Below are positions 43,189 to 55,500 of a DNA stretch of 64,000 nt, one piece after another. Numbering within the stretch: position 1 is the first letter of the stretch; each line of letters starts with the position of its first letter. The notes below the pieces were generated by a model. The model was given only the letters and a program-made list of their open reading frames with translations. It did no database searches and was not told the origin of the DNA. Position numbers and translations under genes: made by a program. This DNA is from Populus alba (taxonomy: Eukaryota; Streptophyta; Magnoliopsida; Malpighiales; Salicaceae): positions 12,896,001 to 12,960,000 of the forward strand of contig NC_133295.1 of assembly GCF_005239225.2 (NCBI RefSeq), given 5' to 3'.

Positions 43189-45180
43189 TATATGTTAGGC
43201 TATCTATATAATATGTTAGTCATAGATCCCATATAATTATGGCAGATCTTCATTTGACTATTCAAAACCTTCACTTTTTTTAGTCCGTGTTGAGGGATTT
43301 TAGATAAATATTGAGATCTTTTCAATAATATAAGCATTGCATATAGAAGATTCAACATGCTTGTAATAACTCAATTTTTTATTCTCCAAAAATTTCTTCA
43401 AATGTTATTTTATTTTTATTATTATTCATAAAAATAAAAAAAAAAACAAAAAAACTTAAACTTCACAAAAATATTTTTCTCAGGTTAACCAGCCTTTTCC
43501 ATGAAAAATGAGCCCATCGAGTCAAACCCGTCATTTTCATTCAAAAACTGAGTCCATTGGGTTACACGGGTCAAACCATGTTGACCGGGGTGAAAATTGA
43601 GTTTCAGGTCGTTTCGAGTCAAACCTTCATTTTTGATTAAAACCGAGTCCATTGAGTCAATACGGGTCGAACCATGTTGACCGAGGTAAAAATCGAGTTT
43701 CAAGCCATTTTAGGTCAAAAACATCATTTTCATCAAAATCGAGTATACCGGGTTTATGCAGGTCAAACTATGTTGACCGAGATAAAAAATTTAGTTTTAG
43801 ACTATTTTAGATCAAAATTATTATTTTCGATTAAAACCCGGTCCACCTTGTTATACCTGCCCAAATTTGTTTTGGTGTTTGAAATTAAATTTTGATAATC
43901 AAAATTGATTTTTTAGCGTTTTCAGCTTTTTCTAATACTAATTTGAATTTGAACTTTACCCATAATATATATATATAATAAACAAAATCAGTAATGCAAA
44001 AATACTTATTATAGTCGTTGGTGCAGTTGAGGCAGGTGAAATTTTTTTCTTCAGACAGAGCCGTGTCTCCCGGTTATAAATGCCCTGTGTCCCTAGTCAA
44101 TGGCTAATTGGCTATAGAAAAAGGAGAGGAAAAAAAAAGAGAGAAAAGTGATGCGAATGCTATTCATGGTTTTTTACTTTTTTGACTTTTTTATTCGCTT
44201 GAGTAAGATTTGATTTCTTTTCAAAACAATTGAAAAATACCAAAAATAATCTCACCATTAGATTTAATAGTATTTAGATCTAGAACCTTGATTTGATAGA
44301 ATCTAATAGGGCTTGTTACACTAGATTAAAACCCAAATCTATCTCAGCCCTTAAAACAATCTGTTTTTTGATCTTGTTGTGCCACGCAACCTGGTGTACC
44401 AAGCTACTGGTACATATTACCACACTACAACAAAGATCGGTCCATTAGGATCGTCCGATCAACTTTGAGATCAAGCCAACTGCTGCTGAAGGATCAGTTC
44501 ATCAATAATAAGCGGTTCCCAAGCTTTAGGTTCACTGACTTACCATGCGCACATCCGCATCATAGTATATCTCAAAAATTCTCTCTCCTCTTGTCGGCGA
44601 TTCCCTCTCTCTACATGGATCTCCCAATTTCAGCCACCGTAAGACACTGGCACACCACAGAAAGGTTCCTCTCCTCGTCGCGAGCAAACCCCAGGCGTTC
44701 TTAGTCGCCTTTGATAGATTATCTTATCGGAAAAGGCCGCGACTTTTTCGGCCACCCAAAGCTCTCATCAGCCATCAACGGCCATTAAAACCACCGTCAT
44801 CAGAATACTCTCCCTCAGAATCTACTAGAATCTACAAATTTTTGGCTTCGGAATCTCGCCGAAGAATTTCACCCCTACAAACAGTGGCCACACGTGAGCC
44901 ATGGCGCCACCAGGGGTATTTCATAATTTTCTGAGAAAGTTCAAGGATATATTTCAGTCTTTTACCTAACAGTGAACTCATATAATTTTAGTGATTCGTA
45001 GTGGTATTTTATTTATTTTTATACAAGTATTGTAAAATTTTCTTTGTATTTTGTAAAATATCCAAAATAAATATAAAAAAGAATAACAATGCGGGTCGAA
45101 CACCCATTTTATCTCATCATCGTGCGCGGGTCCAAAACTTAATTCTCAAGTATGGTTATGCTCATTTTTTAGCAATACCA
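43189..45180. other. Intergenic; four-unit repeat at 43485-43870
   Basis: At 43485-43870 about four diverged units of roughly 97 bp contain 'gtcaaaccatgttgaccg', 'aaaat.gagttt.ag' and 'aaaaccgagtcca'. The rest (43871-45180) is of mixed composition. Chance ORFs at 44465-44704 and 45001-45186 have no support. Confidence 0.5.
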
Positions 45181-45214
45181 ACATAATCTTTCGTTTTAGG
45201 AATGTACATTGTTT

Positions 45215-45425
45215 GGCAACACGACTCTTTTTACAAAAAAGGACCGATGTTCAAAAGTTTAAAAACAAAATATAAATTATGTCTATTGTTTCTTTTTGTA
45301 ACCTCAGACGTAACTCTCCTTTTTAGAGTTAAACGTCAACATTTCATACGAGTATTCTATTTTTAGAGACTAATGTTATTTTTTGATGTGTCTCCTAATT
45401 TTAGAGGCCGGTGTTAACTATCTTT
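45215..45425. repeat. Spaced degenerate motifs, possible CACTA subterminal repeats
   Basis: A motif like 'tttttagagactaatgtt' recurs about four times, at about 45230 (aaaggaccgatgtt), 45322 (ttagagttaaacgtc), 45360 (ttagagactaatgtt) and 45400 (ttagaggccggtgtt). They sit next to the CACTA transposase remnant. Clear terminal inverted repeats were not found. Confidence 0.4.
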
Positions 45426-45599
45426 AAAACAAATTGCAAATAAGTTCAAAATATTATAGAATTTGAATAAAATAAAAAAAATACAAGTAAGGGTAACCTT
45501 TCTCTTGAAAGCATGTTTTAAGGGTAGTGTTTACCTTTCCTTAATCATAACTAACCATTACCTGAATATTTGGGACTAATGTCTAATTTGGAATTTCTA

Positions 45600-46330
45600 G
45601 TTCTCTCAAATTACTAGATGGCGACTATGATAACATCTTAATAGTATGAACAAGTTAATTTTCCATTCATGCTCCAATCAGAAACCATCTCAATACACAG
45701 GAAATCATTGACAGTCCATATCAAAGTTGCCTTCTTTTTGAAAATTTTACTTTCATATGTCAAAGTATTGAATGACCACAATTTACTCAACTTATCAATC
45801 AACGATTGAAGGCAAATATTTTATATTCCTACCTAGACTATTAGGATCGGATATAATTGCAAATAAGTATATGAACTCTAGTTTTATATGCATCTTTGAT
45901 GGCAAGTTGTAAACTATGAGTATCACTAGGCAACAAGAATAATCAACAAATGACCCAATGAATTGAATCAATTTGTACATAACCAAAGATATAATTGTTT
46001 CATAGCTTCACCATTGAAAATGTGCGCCATGACTCCATCTACTATATCATGTGAATATGTCATGTTATGTGCTTAAAAGTCTTTGAGACATGAATAAGCT
46101 TTGCAACCTTTGAGTGATAGGAAAGTATTTTTAGTTTTTTCTATGTGTGACAAGAGTCATTTCCCTACTAGTTTGAGTTTATACCAAGAATGCTCACAAG
46201 TTTTGTACTTTGTAAAATCTACATTTTCACAGTAGTATAACATGTAAAAGTTTGGACATATGTCAAGATTTTTGATATCCTAAACCAAGAGGTTTCATTA
46301 TAGATTTAACAGCATTATAAGTTTCTTTTA
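45600..46330 (-). pseudogene. CACTA (En/Spm) transposase remnant, TNP2-like
   Basis: Read on the minus strand with frame changes, the segment keeps the block order of plant TNP2-type transposases. There is a YQKI.ICPN block with YMLYY, a KYKTCEHS.YK block, a SHDIVDGVMAHIFNGEAMKQ block, a YSCCLVILIVYNLPSKM block and an ISDPNSLGRNIKYL block (the last two in frame at 45795-45986). A W-T-(I/V)-N-D-F-like block follows near 45690. Many stops and shifts are present, and no single ORF covers the domain. Minus-strand ORFs at 46375-46569 may be the degraded N-terminal side. This is a dead copy. Confidence 0.75.
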
Positions 46331-47088
46331 GTCTATTCTCTTGAGATAATTAGATGAATTTGTCATAACTAGTGTCACTCAGCACATGATGTAATTTGAA
46401 CCAAGTTAGATGATGGACTAAGTGTATTTATTATAACTTGGTCTTTGAACTTTCTTCTTGGAAAAGAACATGTATTATTAGTGGTGGAATATATATCTAG
46501 TGCTTTTTTACATAGGATAAACCCATTAGTTAGCCATGATTGTGCATTGTGTCCAAGCCTTCGAGGCATGTGTCATACAATTATGGAGATGCAAAAGAAT
46601 AGGTGCAAAAGATTTGTCAGCACACTAATTAGTGATATTATTTGAACTATTTTTTTCCTAATAGGTTGCTTTTCAAAATAGATATCACAACCTTTTAAAT
46701 TAGGTTTTAAATTAACTTTTAAAAGTAAAAACAATCATAATTTCTAATTCAAATAAAAAATAACATAAACACTAGATATATGCTAAAAATTTAAAAATTA
46801 ACTAGGAAAATAATAAAATTAAATAAAATAGCAACTTTTGAACCTAATTTGAAGGGGTAATTTGAGCTTTGGTGTTAATATCCAGCTAACACTATAAAAA
46901 CAGCATAAAGAATCTTCTAAAAACATTTAAGACATTAAATAATTAAATTAAAAATTATAGATATTTTCGTCAGATAAGTTGATTGGTGAATTTATCTCTT
47001 TTTAGGTTTGAACTTGTCTATATATACTATGGTACCCATATAATCTAAATACAATAAATCTATTTCGGATTGATCAGAATCTCTTGTA
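46331..47088. other. AT-rich intergenic, no gene seen
   Basis: It contains the probable upstream fringe of the CACTA remnant to about 46640, then low-complexity AT-rich DNA up to the ankyrin-PGG gene. Confidence 0.4.
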
Positions 47089-50000
47089 TCAAGATCCTTG
47101 CAATACCTCGTAGTGCCGTGGAATACAATAAATAATCCCCCTCAAGCTGATTGAGAAAACGAACTTGTAGGTGATTGAAAAAATCGAAGAGAGATATCCA
47201 TTAATAATAATAACCATAAACTTACACCCAATTTTACTACAAGTAACCGATTGAAGCAAGATTTTAGTCCTAACTTCATACCAGAACCTATTACACACTA
47301 TATAAAACATACTGACTTCTAAGGACATCATTGAAGATAGCGCAACCTCATAAATATCACGAAATTGAACAATCAAACATTCTGTAACACTCAATATATA
47401 GTGATCAATAGTAGAGGTGCAAACCAACAATAAAAAGGAAAAACCTCTGTGCCACTTTAGTCTCCAATATTTAATCAAGTCAAGCTTTTTTCCTTCTTCT
47501 TGGGACCGTGCTTTTCCCTCCATTGTAGGCAAGGGCCAAGAAACGATAGATGAAGCTATCCAGTTTTTCTTGAGAATGTTGAATGTAGAGCCCATAAAGG
47601 AGACGTACAGACGGAATTGCAATATTCCAAATATTAAGACAGGAAGGAATGAAGCAATGGAAAGGAGTAATGTTGTCAACTTCCTCTCTGTCTGAATGAG
47701 TATCAAAATTGTTGCCCCAAAGGATAGCATGGTCGTTAACACAGAAAAGAAGAGGAAGGAGAAGCCAACAACAAGTTTTCGAGGAAGAGAGATGTGGAAT
47801 TCTTGTAGCTCAAATGGAGAGGTCAGCAAAGAGAGAAACACCACAAGCGAAGTCAAGGAGCTTGCTAAGGAGACAACATCAGAGACAGTGAAAATCAGAA
47901 AATAGGGAGAGTTGATGAAGTTGGGCTTGCCTTTATCATCAGAACCTCCGGGCACCGTATAGGCAGCAGCAAAGACAACAGTAGCAACAAGTGCAGCTAC
48001 AGTTGAACAAGACTGAGCTGTTTCCTTGATCCATTTTTGTGCTTGTTTCAGTTGCATCTCGTGCGAAATTTCGAAGCACTCTCTTGCAGTCATTCTATCA
48101 TTGTTCAGAAGTGGGATATAATGAGGAGGAATCTTTTTAAGAAAACTAGTTCAGCCTGACGTCTTAATTAAGTTCGAGTTTTATTACTCGCGTCTTGGAG
48201 AGGAATCTTTTTACCGTCTAACGGTTTCTGTAAAACTTGTATCTAGTAAAGACAAAGGGATGAAAAGGGCTCACCTCAAACCATTTCAACTCCTCCTGAA
48301 GTTGGAGTGCAGGCCCAGGCTTGGTTACTCCACTGTTTTTCTTCATATCTGCAACATGGTGCAACAATGTGTTTCCGCTTTTATCAACAACTCGACGTAT
48401 TCTAGCCATTGGTATTTTCTTTTCCTTCACAATATCAAAGATCTTTTTCTGGCGATACATGACGGCCACATCCAAAATGCTCCGATTCATTTGATCGCGC
48501 TGGTCAATAGCATGAGGATGTAGTTTTATTATCAGCTCCACAATATCATGTATTCCCCTTCTAGTTGCAGTAAACAATGGGATCTCCTTTTTAGTAGTTA
48601 ATGATGACAATATCGATCCAGAAGTTTGTGCTCTTTCACTGTCTTTTGCATTGCTAGTGATTTCAGAAGTTTTTTCTCCTTTTTTTTTTCCCCCACACAT
48701 TTCTTGCTCTTCTTCATCTTCTTCTTCTTTATTTTGGTCTTCTTTGTTATGGTGAAACTTTTCAATGACTCATCTTTCTTTATTAGGCTTTCGGCGAATG
48801 TCAAAGCAAATACATGCTCTCTTTTTCTGGTTCCAGATTCTTTCTACCCAACATCCTACATCATGCTCGTGCGAAAGGGAATGAAATTAAACATGGATGA
48901 GAACTTGACATTATTATGAAATGGAAACAAATGTTAATAATGATAGTAAAAGGTTAAAAAATAGAGACATGCTAAATTATCATATAGAAAACAAAACAGC
49001 AACAAAAGAAGAAAATCAGATAGTAGGAGAAGGAGAAGTGCATCTAAGTCGTGCCACTATAAAAGTGAGCCACATATTTTTTGTTTTTTTTTTATATATA
49101 GTTTTAGGAAGAGGCTCTATCTCTGATGACTCACAAGGATTATTTTGCGTAAGCATCTAAAAAATAGGATGTGAACCAAAACCTCTTTATTGGGTCAAGC
49201 CATGAATTAAATTTCAAATTCTTATGATCTAATCTTGATATATAAAGGAGAAACTGGCCTCATTTGTGTCCAATACCTTTAAGGACCTTTAAATAGTTGA
49301 GTAGGCCTCCTCTTTGATTCCTCTCCGAGTCACTCCCCAGATCTCCTGAGTTCCTCCCCTGACCGCTCTCAAGATCTCCCACCTCCTTCCTTGCCCGGCG
49401 GCAACTTTCTACCTTTGATTTTACCTTTAATTTTACCTCGCAGGGATGTGGAAACAGGAAGGCCTGCAACATAATTTAGAGTTCAAATTATTACATATAT
49501 ATGTATGTGTATGTCCATGGTATTCAAACAGGAATGTGTAGGCAATATTGTAAGGTCTAAATAATGTGGTTGGAGTAGGCATACGATAGTAGATGAGTCT
49601 TTCAAACATGCCCATGGGAAATTCACTCTCAAAAGCAGCTGGCATTTCGGCTAGAAAGTTGATGAGTAGATATTTGATTTCTGTCCTTCAAGCTGGCAAG
49701 CGATTCATCCAGTTCTAGCAACAGTAAAGCTGTTTCTGCATTTATGAAATTAGGAAGACAAAAATTATACAATATCTTATATATGCATACTTTTAAATTT
49801 TGAAAATTCAATATAGAGAGGAATTGTTTACCAAACTTTTGCCCTATGATAGCAGCGCTAAGGATGGACAGGTTATCTACCATTCTCTTGCGGTGAATAG
49901 ATAATATGCGGCACTTATCATGCACGCATTTTTCTGGTTTGGATGTGATTAAAAGCTCCACTATTTCTGTATCAGCAAATCCAGCAGCTGTAAACAATGG

Positions 50001-50358
50001 GGTTTCACCGAACTGATTTGAAAATGGTAATCAGGTCTGGACAACGTTCTACCAATATCCTTACAGCCTCATAATTGCCATGGATGGTTGCCTCGTGAAG
50101 AGCCGTATTTCCAAATTTGTTTCCTTTCTTGAGAAATGCCTCAGGCAAAGATCCTTCCTTCAAGATTTCAAGTAAAGCTTTAAGTGGTTGCTCTGTTTTG
50201 AATTGCACAGCTAGATGAAGTACAGTATCCTTGGAGGGCGTAACTGGACTGTCGATTTTTTCGAAATGTTCCCGATAGTAGTCAATCACGCTTTGCCAGT
50301 CTCCTTCCATGGCAGCTCCATAAGGTGCTTCCACTTCTATCACTTCTATCTCTGCTGT
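47089..50358 (-). pseudogene. Ankyrin-repeat protein with PGG domain (ACD6/ITN1-type), frameshifted
   Basis: Exons inferred from GT-AG sites and matching phases are 50358-49832, 49735-49585, 49463-49277, 48855-48275 and about 48132-47089. The first four encode ankyrin repeats (KDTVLHLAV, GNTALHEA, GETPLFTAAGF, ETALLLLELDES, NRSILDVAV, GNTLLHHVA). The last encodes the PGG domain: an AQKWIKETAQSCSTVAALVATV block, the VPGG turn and about four membrane helices. The family acts at membranes in plant defence and stress signalling. At least four one-base frameshifts break it: near 50017, an extra T/A at 49655-49657, an extra A near 48813, and a loss near 48775. The C-terminal tail after about 47600 is longer than usual. 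No start codon is clear upstream of 50358 (a TAG sits in frame), so a 5' exon may be missing. Confidence 0.8.
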
Positions 50359-50499
50359 CTACATAAAATTATGTAAAGTAATTATTGTTAATGAGCAATC
50401 TCAACTCAGAATACCGATCATTAATATAATAGAAAAACAAAATTAGGAAGTAAAACACTCAAAGAGAACTGCAAGTATATCATGCACATACATACCTTT

Positions 50500-51014
50500 T
50501 AGTAATGGAAATGTGCTAATTTAGAGGTTTTTAGTGATTAGGGATGGAAATAAAAATAGTTTGATAGTTAAGGTTTTTAGTTGTAGTAGTTTAGTAAAAA
50601 AAAAATAGTTTATAGTTTGGAAATAGTTAAAGGATGTGGGATTCACAATGCAAAAACTCGGTTGATAGGAGATATAATACAAGGAGAAGAATTTTTTTAA
50701 AAAAAGGTTTTAAGCTTAGCCTAATTTTTGGCTTACCTTACCAGTGATGGTTGCATGGCTATTTATAGCCCTCATAACCAACCTAAGTGGAACAATTTAG
50801 ACAAACTTTCCACCAATAGAACTTGCAAGTATCTTAACCAATTCAGTAGAAAATTCTAGAGTTCTTTGAATTGTGGATGAGAATTCTTAACATTTCTAGT
50901 GTTCGTTTGATTTCTCTAGAACTTTCCTAATTTAACTTAGCACAGACTTGTAAGTTTTATAGTATTTTCTAGAATTGACCTCTGGAATCTTCTTTAAGTG
51001 CATTAATAATTTAA
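50500..51014 (-). repeat. 3' LTR of the reduced copia element
   Basis: It aligns throughout with 52056-52505, for example 'aaggttttaagcttagc', 'gtgatggttgcatggctatt' and 'ctaacttaacttggcac'-like blocks, with many differences. A pyrimidine run (ctcctcctt) just inside it is the polypurine tract on the other strand. The left boundary is approximate. Confidence 0.75.
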
Positions 51015-51490
51015 TACTCCTCCTTAATATAATTCACTGATACTCTAACTTGATCTTGTAGTGCCTCAAACTTAACTCATGAAAGGGCTTTTATGAAGAT
51101 ATCTACTAATTGTTTTTTAGTCTTGCAATATTCAAAATCGATTTCTTTATAGCCAACTGCTTTTTATAAAAAGTGATATTTGATTGATATGTGCTTGTCC
51201 TGTTATAGAATACAAGAATTTTTATCATAGAAATGATTGACTTATTATTACATAATATCGTTACAGATCCATTAATTTTCGGTATTATATCTAGATTTAT
51301 GAGACCTTACATTAAGCTTAGACTGAAAAGCACTCTTAATAGAGTCTTCTTCGTAGTACTGAGTCTTTTTCTTATGTGCTTCTAAAGAACCTATTAGTTC
51401 AGCTACTGACAAGATTGTTAAATCTTTTTTTTGAGAAGTTTTGACAAGATTGTTAAATCTTTTGATTGTTCTATACTAGTAACTATAGAG

Positions 51491-52010
51491 TCATTTTCTT
51501 GTAAGACTAACTAGAAATTTTTCAACAATCCTTTGATCAGTAACATTTTCTCCTACAGATCTCGTTTGATTTACCACTACTTTAACTCTTCCATGATAAT
51601 CCTTAACGGTCTCAGAATATTTCATTTTAATATTTTCCAACTCTCTTTCGTGGTATTTGGAGTCTAATGGTGCGTACCTTATAATCGCCGAGAAACTCCT
51701 TCTGCAACGTATCCCACGCTTGCTTTGCTGTTGAAGCTTCACTAATCCTAGGAAAAATTGTAATCGCTAGTGACTGTTGAATCAAATATAGGGCACTAGC
51801 ATCCTTCTGTTTTCTCACCTCTAACTCCTTTTGTTGTGCTTCTTCTAGAATAGAGATATTTGTTGGCTTGTTAAGTCCCTTCTCAACAATGTCCGTAAGA
51901 TTTTGAGACTTGAAGAGTGTCATCATTTTTTCCCCCCACAAATCATAGTCGCTACCATAAAAAATGGGAAGTGGCATAGAGATAGATTGTGATGAATTTG
52001 TGGTGGCCAT
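51491..52010 (-). pseudogene. Copia gag (UBN2-type) fragment, frameshifted
   Basis: The start ATG is at 52010 (MATTNSSQSI). Typical copia gag blocks follow: PIFYGSDYDLWGEKMMTLF, AKQAWDTLQKEFLG, then after a frameshift near 51680 KYHERELENIKMK and DQRIVEKFLVSL. No zinc knuckle follows because the element is deleted beyond this point. Confidence 0.85.
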
Positions 52011-52055
52011 ATAGACTCTAATGCCCACTTACGATCAATTGGGCTTTGATACCAC

Positions 52056-52505
52056 TGTTAGAGGATGGTGGTAATTCAGGAGGTTTTAGTTATTAGGGGT
52101 TGAAATGAAAGTAGTTTGATAGTTAAGGTTTTTTGTTGTAATTTTTAAATGGTTGATAGGAAATATAACACGAGGAGGAGAGTTTTAGGACAAAGGTTTT
52201 AAGCTTAGCATAGTTTTTAGTTTACCTTACAAGTGATGGTTGCATGGCTATTTATAGCCTTCTTAACCATTCTAAATGGAACAATCTTTCCAGCCATAGA
52301 ACTTGCTGAAATCTTAGCTAATACACTAGAAAATTCCAAAGTTCTCTGAATTGTGGACAAGCATTCTTTCATTTTTAGAATATTCCTGGTGTTTGTTTGA
52401 TTTCTGTATACCTTTCCTAACTTAACTTGGCACTAAATTATAGTTTGCAGTGTTTTCTTGAATTGATCTCTAAAAGCTTCTTTAGGTGTATTCATAATTT
52501 TAACA
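52056..52505 (-). repeat. 5' LTR of the reduced copia element (450 bp)
   Basis: It runs TGTTAGAG to TAACA on the plus strand. The primer binding site (52042-52053) adjoins it. Confidence 0.8.
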
Positions 52506-55500
52506 AAATGATTGGAATGCTGCTATGGCCAGCTCTTGGTAAAATTAAAGTCAACAAGAAAACTTGTTTCCAGAGAGATGACTACAAAGAAACAAACTAG
52601 CTTGCAGTTTTTCTTAATTAAGCCGTTTGAGAACCCAATAAAGAACTATTCCTTGATAAAAATAAAAGTAAACTAGCATCCGTGTTTGGCTGTTTAGTTT
52701 ATAGAGTGAAACTATTATAAGAATATATAATAAAGGTGAACTAGTCTTATTTATTTCTTTTATAAGAATAAAATAAATATATGATTATTCTCCTATATAA
52801 TAAAGATGTGAAACCTTTTTTGTTTTTACAATGAAAACAACTAAGAATCCCATTTATTATTGTTGGAGCAACTACATGTCCTAAAGTTGAATTCAGATGA
52901 AAATCATGGAATTAATATGTTAGATAAGGTAGATAGAAAATGCATGTTAGCAAGAAGGAACATGAACTGCATCAAGAGTGGTGTTTTTAGAATAATATTT
53001 TGTATTCGGAATTACTGAGAGACCCTAAAAAAAATTCTAAATACAAAAAAATAATTTAACCCTTGAAATTTAATTCAATTTCAAGGATTTCAAACAATTT
53101 GTAAGCTTTATAATATGTAATCCATTCAACATCTTTTATATTTGTTTATATCTTTGTATTTTTTAATATAAAATATGTTCACTAACATGTAAGAGGCTCT
53201 AAGAATAATATGATTTTATAAGATTTAGTTTTCTACTACTTGGTTAATATATACTATATCAAAAAACTATTTTAATTTAAAAATCTGAATTGTTTAATTT
53301 GTTAGGTGATTTTTCAAAAAATAAAATAAAATTAAACCAACTGTCTAGCATTCCATACTATCTTCACCCATCTTACCTTTTTGTTTATTTTTAAATAATT
53401 AAATAATACTCAGTATTGATAATTTAAAATACACCTTTTCTTTTCATTGAATTCTTGCTGATGAGCTCCTTCTTTGATATTTTCTTCAACATTAATAGTT
53501 GAATTAACCCAATTTCAGAAGTATATATTATTACTTTGTATTTTTATACATCAAGAACTTGATTAATTGATCATTACAGAAATAAATATAATTAGATTAG
53601 ATTCATGTCAATTGTTTTTTCTTAGTTCAGTATAAAAAATGTATTCCATTTGTTAAAACATAACATTGCAGCTTGAAATCAAGATTTACCTTTTCCTTTT
53701 GCAAAGCAAAAAAGAAGAAAGTAAATTATTCTTTGTGTTCCCTTTTCCTTTTGCAATAATCCTACTTTAATTGTTCTCATACATAAGAACAATTATCACA
53801 CTAAGACTTTAAAGAAGCATAGAATATAAAATTGTGGTTCATGACAAATTGTCCTTTAATTCTATTTCTAACAAGCAAAGGGACATCATTTCCTTCTGCT
53901 TAGACTATAGAGTGCAATAGAAATGATCACCAACCAGCTACGAGGCTAGCTAAAGGGTAACTACCCTGTCGTGAAACATGAGATCAAAAGCTAATATATA
54001 TATATATATATATCTTTGTTATTTTATGTTGATAGAGATCTAATATAATACTATTTCTTGGGTCTCTTTAAGAGTTTTAAATTTTGGGGGTTAAAATAAT
54101 TTTTTAACATTATATCAGAATTTTAACGAGTAAGAGATCAAGATAAGGGTTAAAATTTATATTTAAGTGTAATAAATAAATGATTTGTTAAAATGAAAGT
54201 AACATTGATTCGCCTCCGAGAACCCTTGAATAGTAAGAGCATAGTGCGAGTCTTAAAGAGCATCAGAGAAAGGGAATGAAATTAAACTTTGATGAGGGAA
54301 CCCACGATCTGTCTATATCTAGTAGCATCAGAGAAAAAAAGATGACAGAGGAAGAACAATGCAGCAGAGAATGGTGGTGAATTAATTCTCTTATTGGTAT
54401 AAAGGAATAAAACGTGAGCACAATACAATTAATTTGTGCAGGATGTAACTATACATAAAAAAGGAGTAATTATTGACTTTCCATAGTTGTATTTGTTTCT
54501 ATAGTTACAGGATTTCTTGATTATGAAGGTTGATTTGTCCCTGATTTGCATTCAGCTATAGTTTCCATGTATGATGGGTTGCCATTCTGGAGTGTAATAG
54601 CCGTTGGAGTATTTTCCCTATAATCTTGGATGTTGACGTGACAAGAGTTGATCAAGATTTGGTCAGGGGATGTTGTGATTCTCTGCTGCTGTTGCTGCTC
54701 CTGTGATGTTGCTGCGGCAGACCTGTGATGCTGCTGTTGCTCCTATGATATTGCTAGTACTGCTGTAGAACATTGATTTATGAAGCTGCACAGAGATGAA
54801 GGAGATGGGATAGTGTTGCTTGCTGCTGTTGTGGTATTGCTAATAGCATACCCAGATAAAATAAAATTTTGAAAATAATTGAAAAATAAAAAATACAAAA
54901 ACACGAATAAATTCCAAATGGAAATGGATTATGATGAAATAAATCTACTAATATAAATTAATGAAAATCAAAATAACTCAAGTAAAAAGGTGCTCTAACC
55001 TATATCAGTACTCAAGAATTTATGCCAAAAACATGAAAATTTACCATTGAGGGATATGAATGGAATTAATTAAATTGTGACAATTTATAAGTTATTAACA
55101 AGGGGAAGTGGCCGGCCATAGGAAAGAAAGAAAGGGAAAAGGGAAAATCAAGAGAAAAACAAGAAAAAGTGAGAGAGAGCTTTGAAACTTGTAAGATTAA
55201 TAGACTTAGAATATTAAATTAAGAAAGAATAAAGTGAAGGAAGATAGACGAAAGGAGAGGAGGGCCAACCACACTACGAGGAGAAGAGAAGTTGGGAGAA
55301 CTTAGATTGGTAAGCATGAAAAAATTAAGATTCTTACTTGAACGAAGAGTTTTTGAGTTTATTTGAGTAAATTATCAAACAATGACAATTAAATTTGATT
55401 TAATTTCTTATATTCTTGACTCTTTAAATTAGGGTTTTTATGAGAAATTCAGGGATTTTGAAAAAAAGAAGTAAGCATGATGGAATTGAGGTGGAATAGT

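Larger units (their letters stand above)
50500..52505 (-). mobile_element. Ty1/copia element reduced to LTRs, gag and RNase H end
   Basis: Diverged direct repeats at about 50500-51014 and 52056-52505 are the LTRs (TGTTAGAG...TTTTAACA ends on the 5' copy). The minus strand just inside the 5' LTR reads GTGGTATCAAAGCCC, the initiator tRNA-Met primer site with one change. The interior is only about 1.0 kb. It has gag (52010-51491) and, at about 51290-51060, a decayed RNase H C-terminus with CDNKS-, NRTKHI- and YCKT-like blocks. Protease, integrase and reverse transcriptase are gone. It lies between the two ankyrin genes. Confidence 0.85.

Noticed and set aside
44424..44445. 'CACTACAACAAAG' as the terminal repeat of a CACTA element
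   Set aside because: No matching inverted end or 3-bp target duplication was found around the transposase remnant. A chance match is likely.
44465..44704. 79-codon plus-strand ORF in a GC-richer stretch
   Set aside because: No domain, start context or splice evidence. It may belong to an old element but cannot be supported.
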